Shown: piece by piece, positions 55,301 to 58,300 of the stretch
Numbering within the stretch: the stretch's first letter is position 1
Layout: the number at the start of each line of letters is the position of its first letter
The notes under the pieces: generated by a model
What the model was told of the DNA's origin: nothing
The model's input: the letters and a program-made list of their open reading frames with translations, nothing else
Database searches by the model: none
NCBI GenBank assembly: GCA_963680875.1
Contig: OY804583.1
Coordinates: 35,081,331-35,145,330 of the forward strand
Direction of reading: 5' to 3'
DNA: 64,000 bases
DNA from: Bathymodiolus brooksi
Taxonomy: Eukaryota; Mollusca; Bivalvia; Mytilida; Modiolidae
Program-made: the position numbers and the translations under genes

Positions 55301-58300
55301 GGGGAGATAATTCAACTTATACTTTCATGAAAAGGGGGGTTGTGTACCTTGTAAGTGCAACTCCTCTTAAGCGGCTTATTGGAGTTTTGTGAAACTTTAC
55401 ACAGTTGTAGTACACTACCTGCAGATGTGCATGAAGGAATATGGTTGCTGTCCAATATTTAAAAGGAGAGATAATTCAACTTATACATTCACGAAAAAGG
55501 GGGGGGGGGCATGTACCTTGTAAGCGCAACTCCTCCTAAGCTGCTTATTGAATTTTTATGAAACTTTACACAGTTGTAGTACACAACCTGTAGATGTTAA
55601 TGAAGGAATACCGTTGCTGCCTAAAATTTAGAAGGAGAGATAATTCAACTTTTATTGGATATTTTCCTAGGTAACTTGCTAATATACCTGTATTCCAAAG
55701 TTTGAACATCATAGTATTGCAAGCGGGGTGGTATTACTTAGTGAGGTCACTCACAGTTCTAGTTATTAATTGATTATGAATATTTTTTATTATTGATTAT
55801 TTTTTTTACGACAGTATTTCAGTCATATTCAAGACAAGAACATGCTCACCAATATTTAAACAGGATTTCGAAATGAGGGTAAAATGGAACAATGGGGATT
55901 TTATTGCCATTGAAAAATCATGTATAGTTGGGTATTGACGAAAACTTTGGCATTTTTCAGCGACTACATTGCTCCTACATATTTTCGAAATCTACAAGTG
56001 TTCTTACAGAGCAGAGAGTATGGCTATCTCCAACCATGTTACCATCAATTGTTACTCGATCTTTAGTTTTATGTGTATGTTTTGCAATTCGTTGTTTGTT
56101 CTTTTTTCATTTTTCTTTTGTTCATTGTATTGTCTGTCATTCTTCAATTTATGGATTCTGATTACATTTTGGTATCTTCAAACTCTTCTTAGAACAAACA
56201 AGACAAACCCACTCACCAGATGCGTGTGTGATGAGAATATATCTGTTAATTAACATCGATTTCTCTACTATTTAGGAAACAGCATATAAGTTGAATATAC
56301 ACAATGTATATACCGGTGTACCTAATCATATACTAAGTAATGTTAATGTTTGCTCTCTAAGAATCACGCTCTCTTCCAAACACGGTTTAAATGGGTTTCG
56401 TGTTGCTCAATCTTTAGTTTTCTGAGTAATATTTTGCATATCATTGTTTGTCCGCTTGTCCTTTTTCTTGTGGTCATTGTAATATATGTCCGTCTTTGAT
56501 TTACGCTTTTTCATTATCCCTTTGGTACCTTCAACCTTTTTGCATACCAATATAAAGGTAATTTCAGAGTGTAGTCAGTCTGGAATCAGTTGTCTCCCCT
56601 TTTTGTCTGTTGTTGTATTATTCAGTTCTCAAGCCTCATTATAACCTACTGTTATAATGTCATGATGACAGAGATAAAAAAGAAAGGGCAGCATGTTTAC
56701 AGCAAAATGAAGATAGTCAATAACAAAAATTGATGTGAAAAATACCTTTTTAAAACATTGCATATCAGAAATACTTGTGAAATCTCAAAATTTATTTCGT
56801 TCAAGCTGTAAATGGCATTAATATTATTTTATATTGGCAATATTTAGTAATGATATAAACAGCTACAACATTTAAATAATAAGAAAGGTGGACAGTACAA
56901 TGGCCAAAACAAAAGGTACAATAAGGGAAACAATGATATACAAAATACCATAAAGACGACTGAAAATTGAGCAAAACAAAACTCACAAAAATACGGTTGT
57001 GAGTAACACGACCGGTGTCACCAGTGGAGCAGGAGCAGCTGAGCTCAGCCTCGGTTTTCGGTGGGATTCATGTTGTTCGATCTTAAGTTTGTTGTGTATA
57101 TTTTTTTAGATGATTGTTTGTCTTTTGTCTTGTTTTGCCTTGTGGTGTCTTACCATCAAACTCTTCTTGGGAGCTCAGGTGCTCAGGAAGGAAGACATTT
57201 CCTCTGCCACTAGTGGCACCCATCGTGTTACTCTTGTTTTTATTCTATTTACTTAATATCTGTATATTTTAGATCAACAGTATTTAATTACAGTCAAATC
57301 TGTCTTATGTGACCCTCCAAGGGAACAGTGAAATGTGGTCACATAAGACAGGTGGTCGCTAAAACAGGTTTAATTCATATTAAATGCACTGAAGGAAAAG
57401 AGATATAGCATCATACAAGTTATTGCTTAATAGAGGTGGTCACTAAAACAGGTTTCTCTGTATCATTAAAATTAAAGGAACCTTGTTTTCTACTTTTATC
57501 TTACAGCTGGACAATTATGTTTAAGCTTTTACTACAACATGTATGGATCAGATATGGGCAGGTTACAGATTTTCACTAATCAACGAGATGCTACTATCAA
57601 TCCCAGTGATTTTCTTTTTGATATCAGTGGTGATCAAGGCAATACATATAAATATCAGACTGTTACACTTAATGCTGGAGATTATCCTGACCCAGTGGTA
57701 TGTTGTTGTTTTTTTCGTTTTTTTTTGGGGGGGGGGGGCGTGGGGGGGATATCACATAATACTTTATTGTTTGACTCGCCTGTTAGACCCCAGGTAAGCA
57801 AAAAATTAATGTAAGGTTCCCTGTTTTACAATAGTTCTCTTACCCAGGGTAAGTAAGAGATTAATTAGAGTCCATGTGTTCCCATTTCAAAAATACAACT
57901 AAATTTATCAATTTTTAAATCAACATGCAAGTCAATATATAAAGGCATTTTATGATAACATCAACATATGGTGGTAAAGTTGTTATTATTAACATAATAT
58001 GTCTATAAAATTGTCATTCTGATACCTGTCTAAAGTGGACACAATTAGAATAAGTATATGTGTCCAGAATAGACAGGTGTACATGCTACACAGGTTAGAA
58101 ATCTGAAATTTGTGACTAGATTGGATATCCAATATTTAGCAGGATTTCCCAGTGCTCGGTTTGCTACTGATGACAGTACCCAAGGATCAATCAATCAAGC
58201 TGTCATTTAAATATTTATCTATTATATTTTAGTATACAAATTGATTTCTTTTAAAAATATCAAAATTGTGTCACCTGCAACATTTGTAAATAAACCAGAT

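Larger units (their letters stand above)
52071..55736. mobile_element. Interspersed repeat (ATACCCCCTGC type), split by a LINE
   Basis: The element starts ATACCCCCTGCAAAC and ends GCAAGCGGGGTGGTAT, an imperfect inverted pair. Inside are about four units of roughly 180 bases, each with ACCTTGTAAGTGCAACTCCT and GTAGTACACTACCTGCAGAT. The L1-like LINE at 52410-55269 sits in one of them. Without the LINE it is about 0.8 kb and non-coding. Confidence 0.65.
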
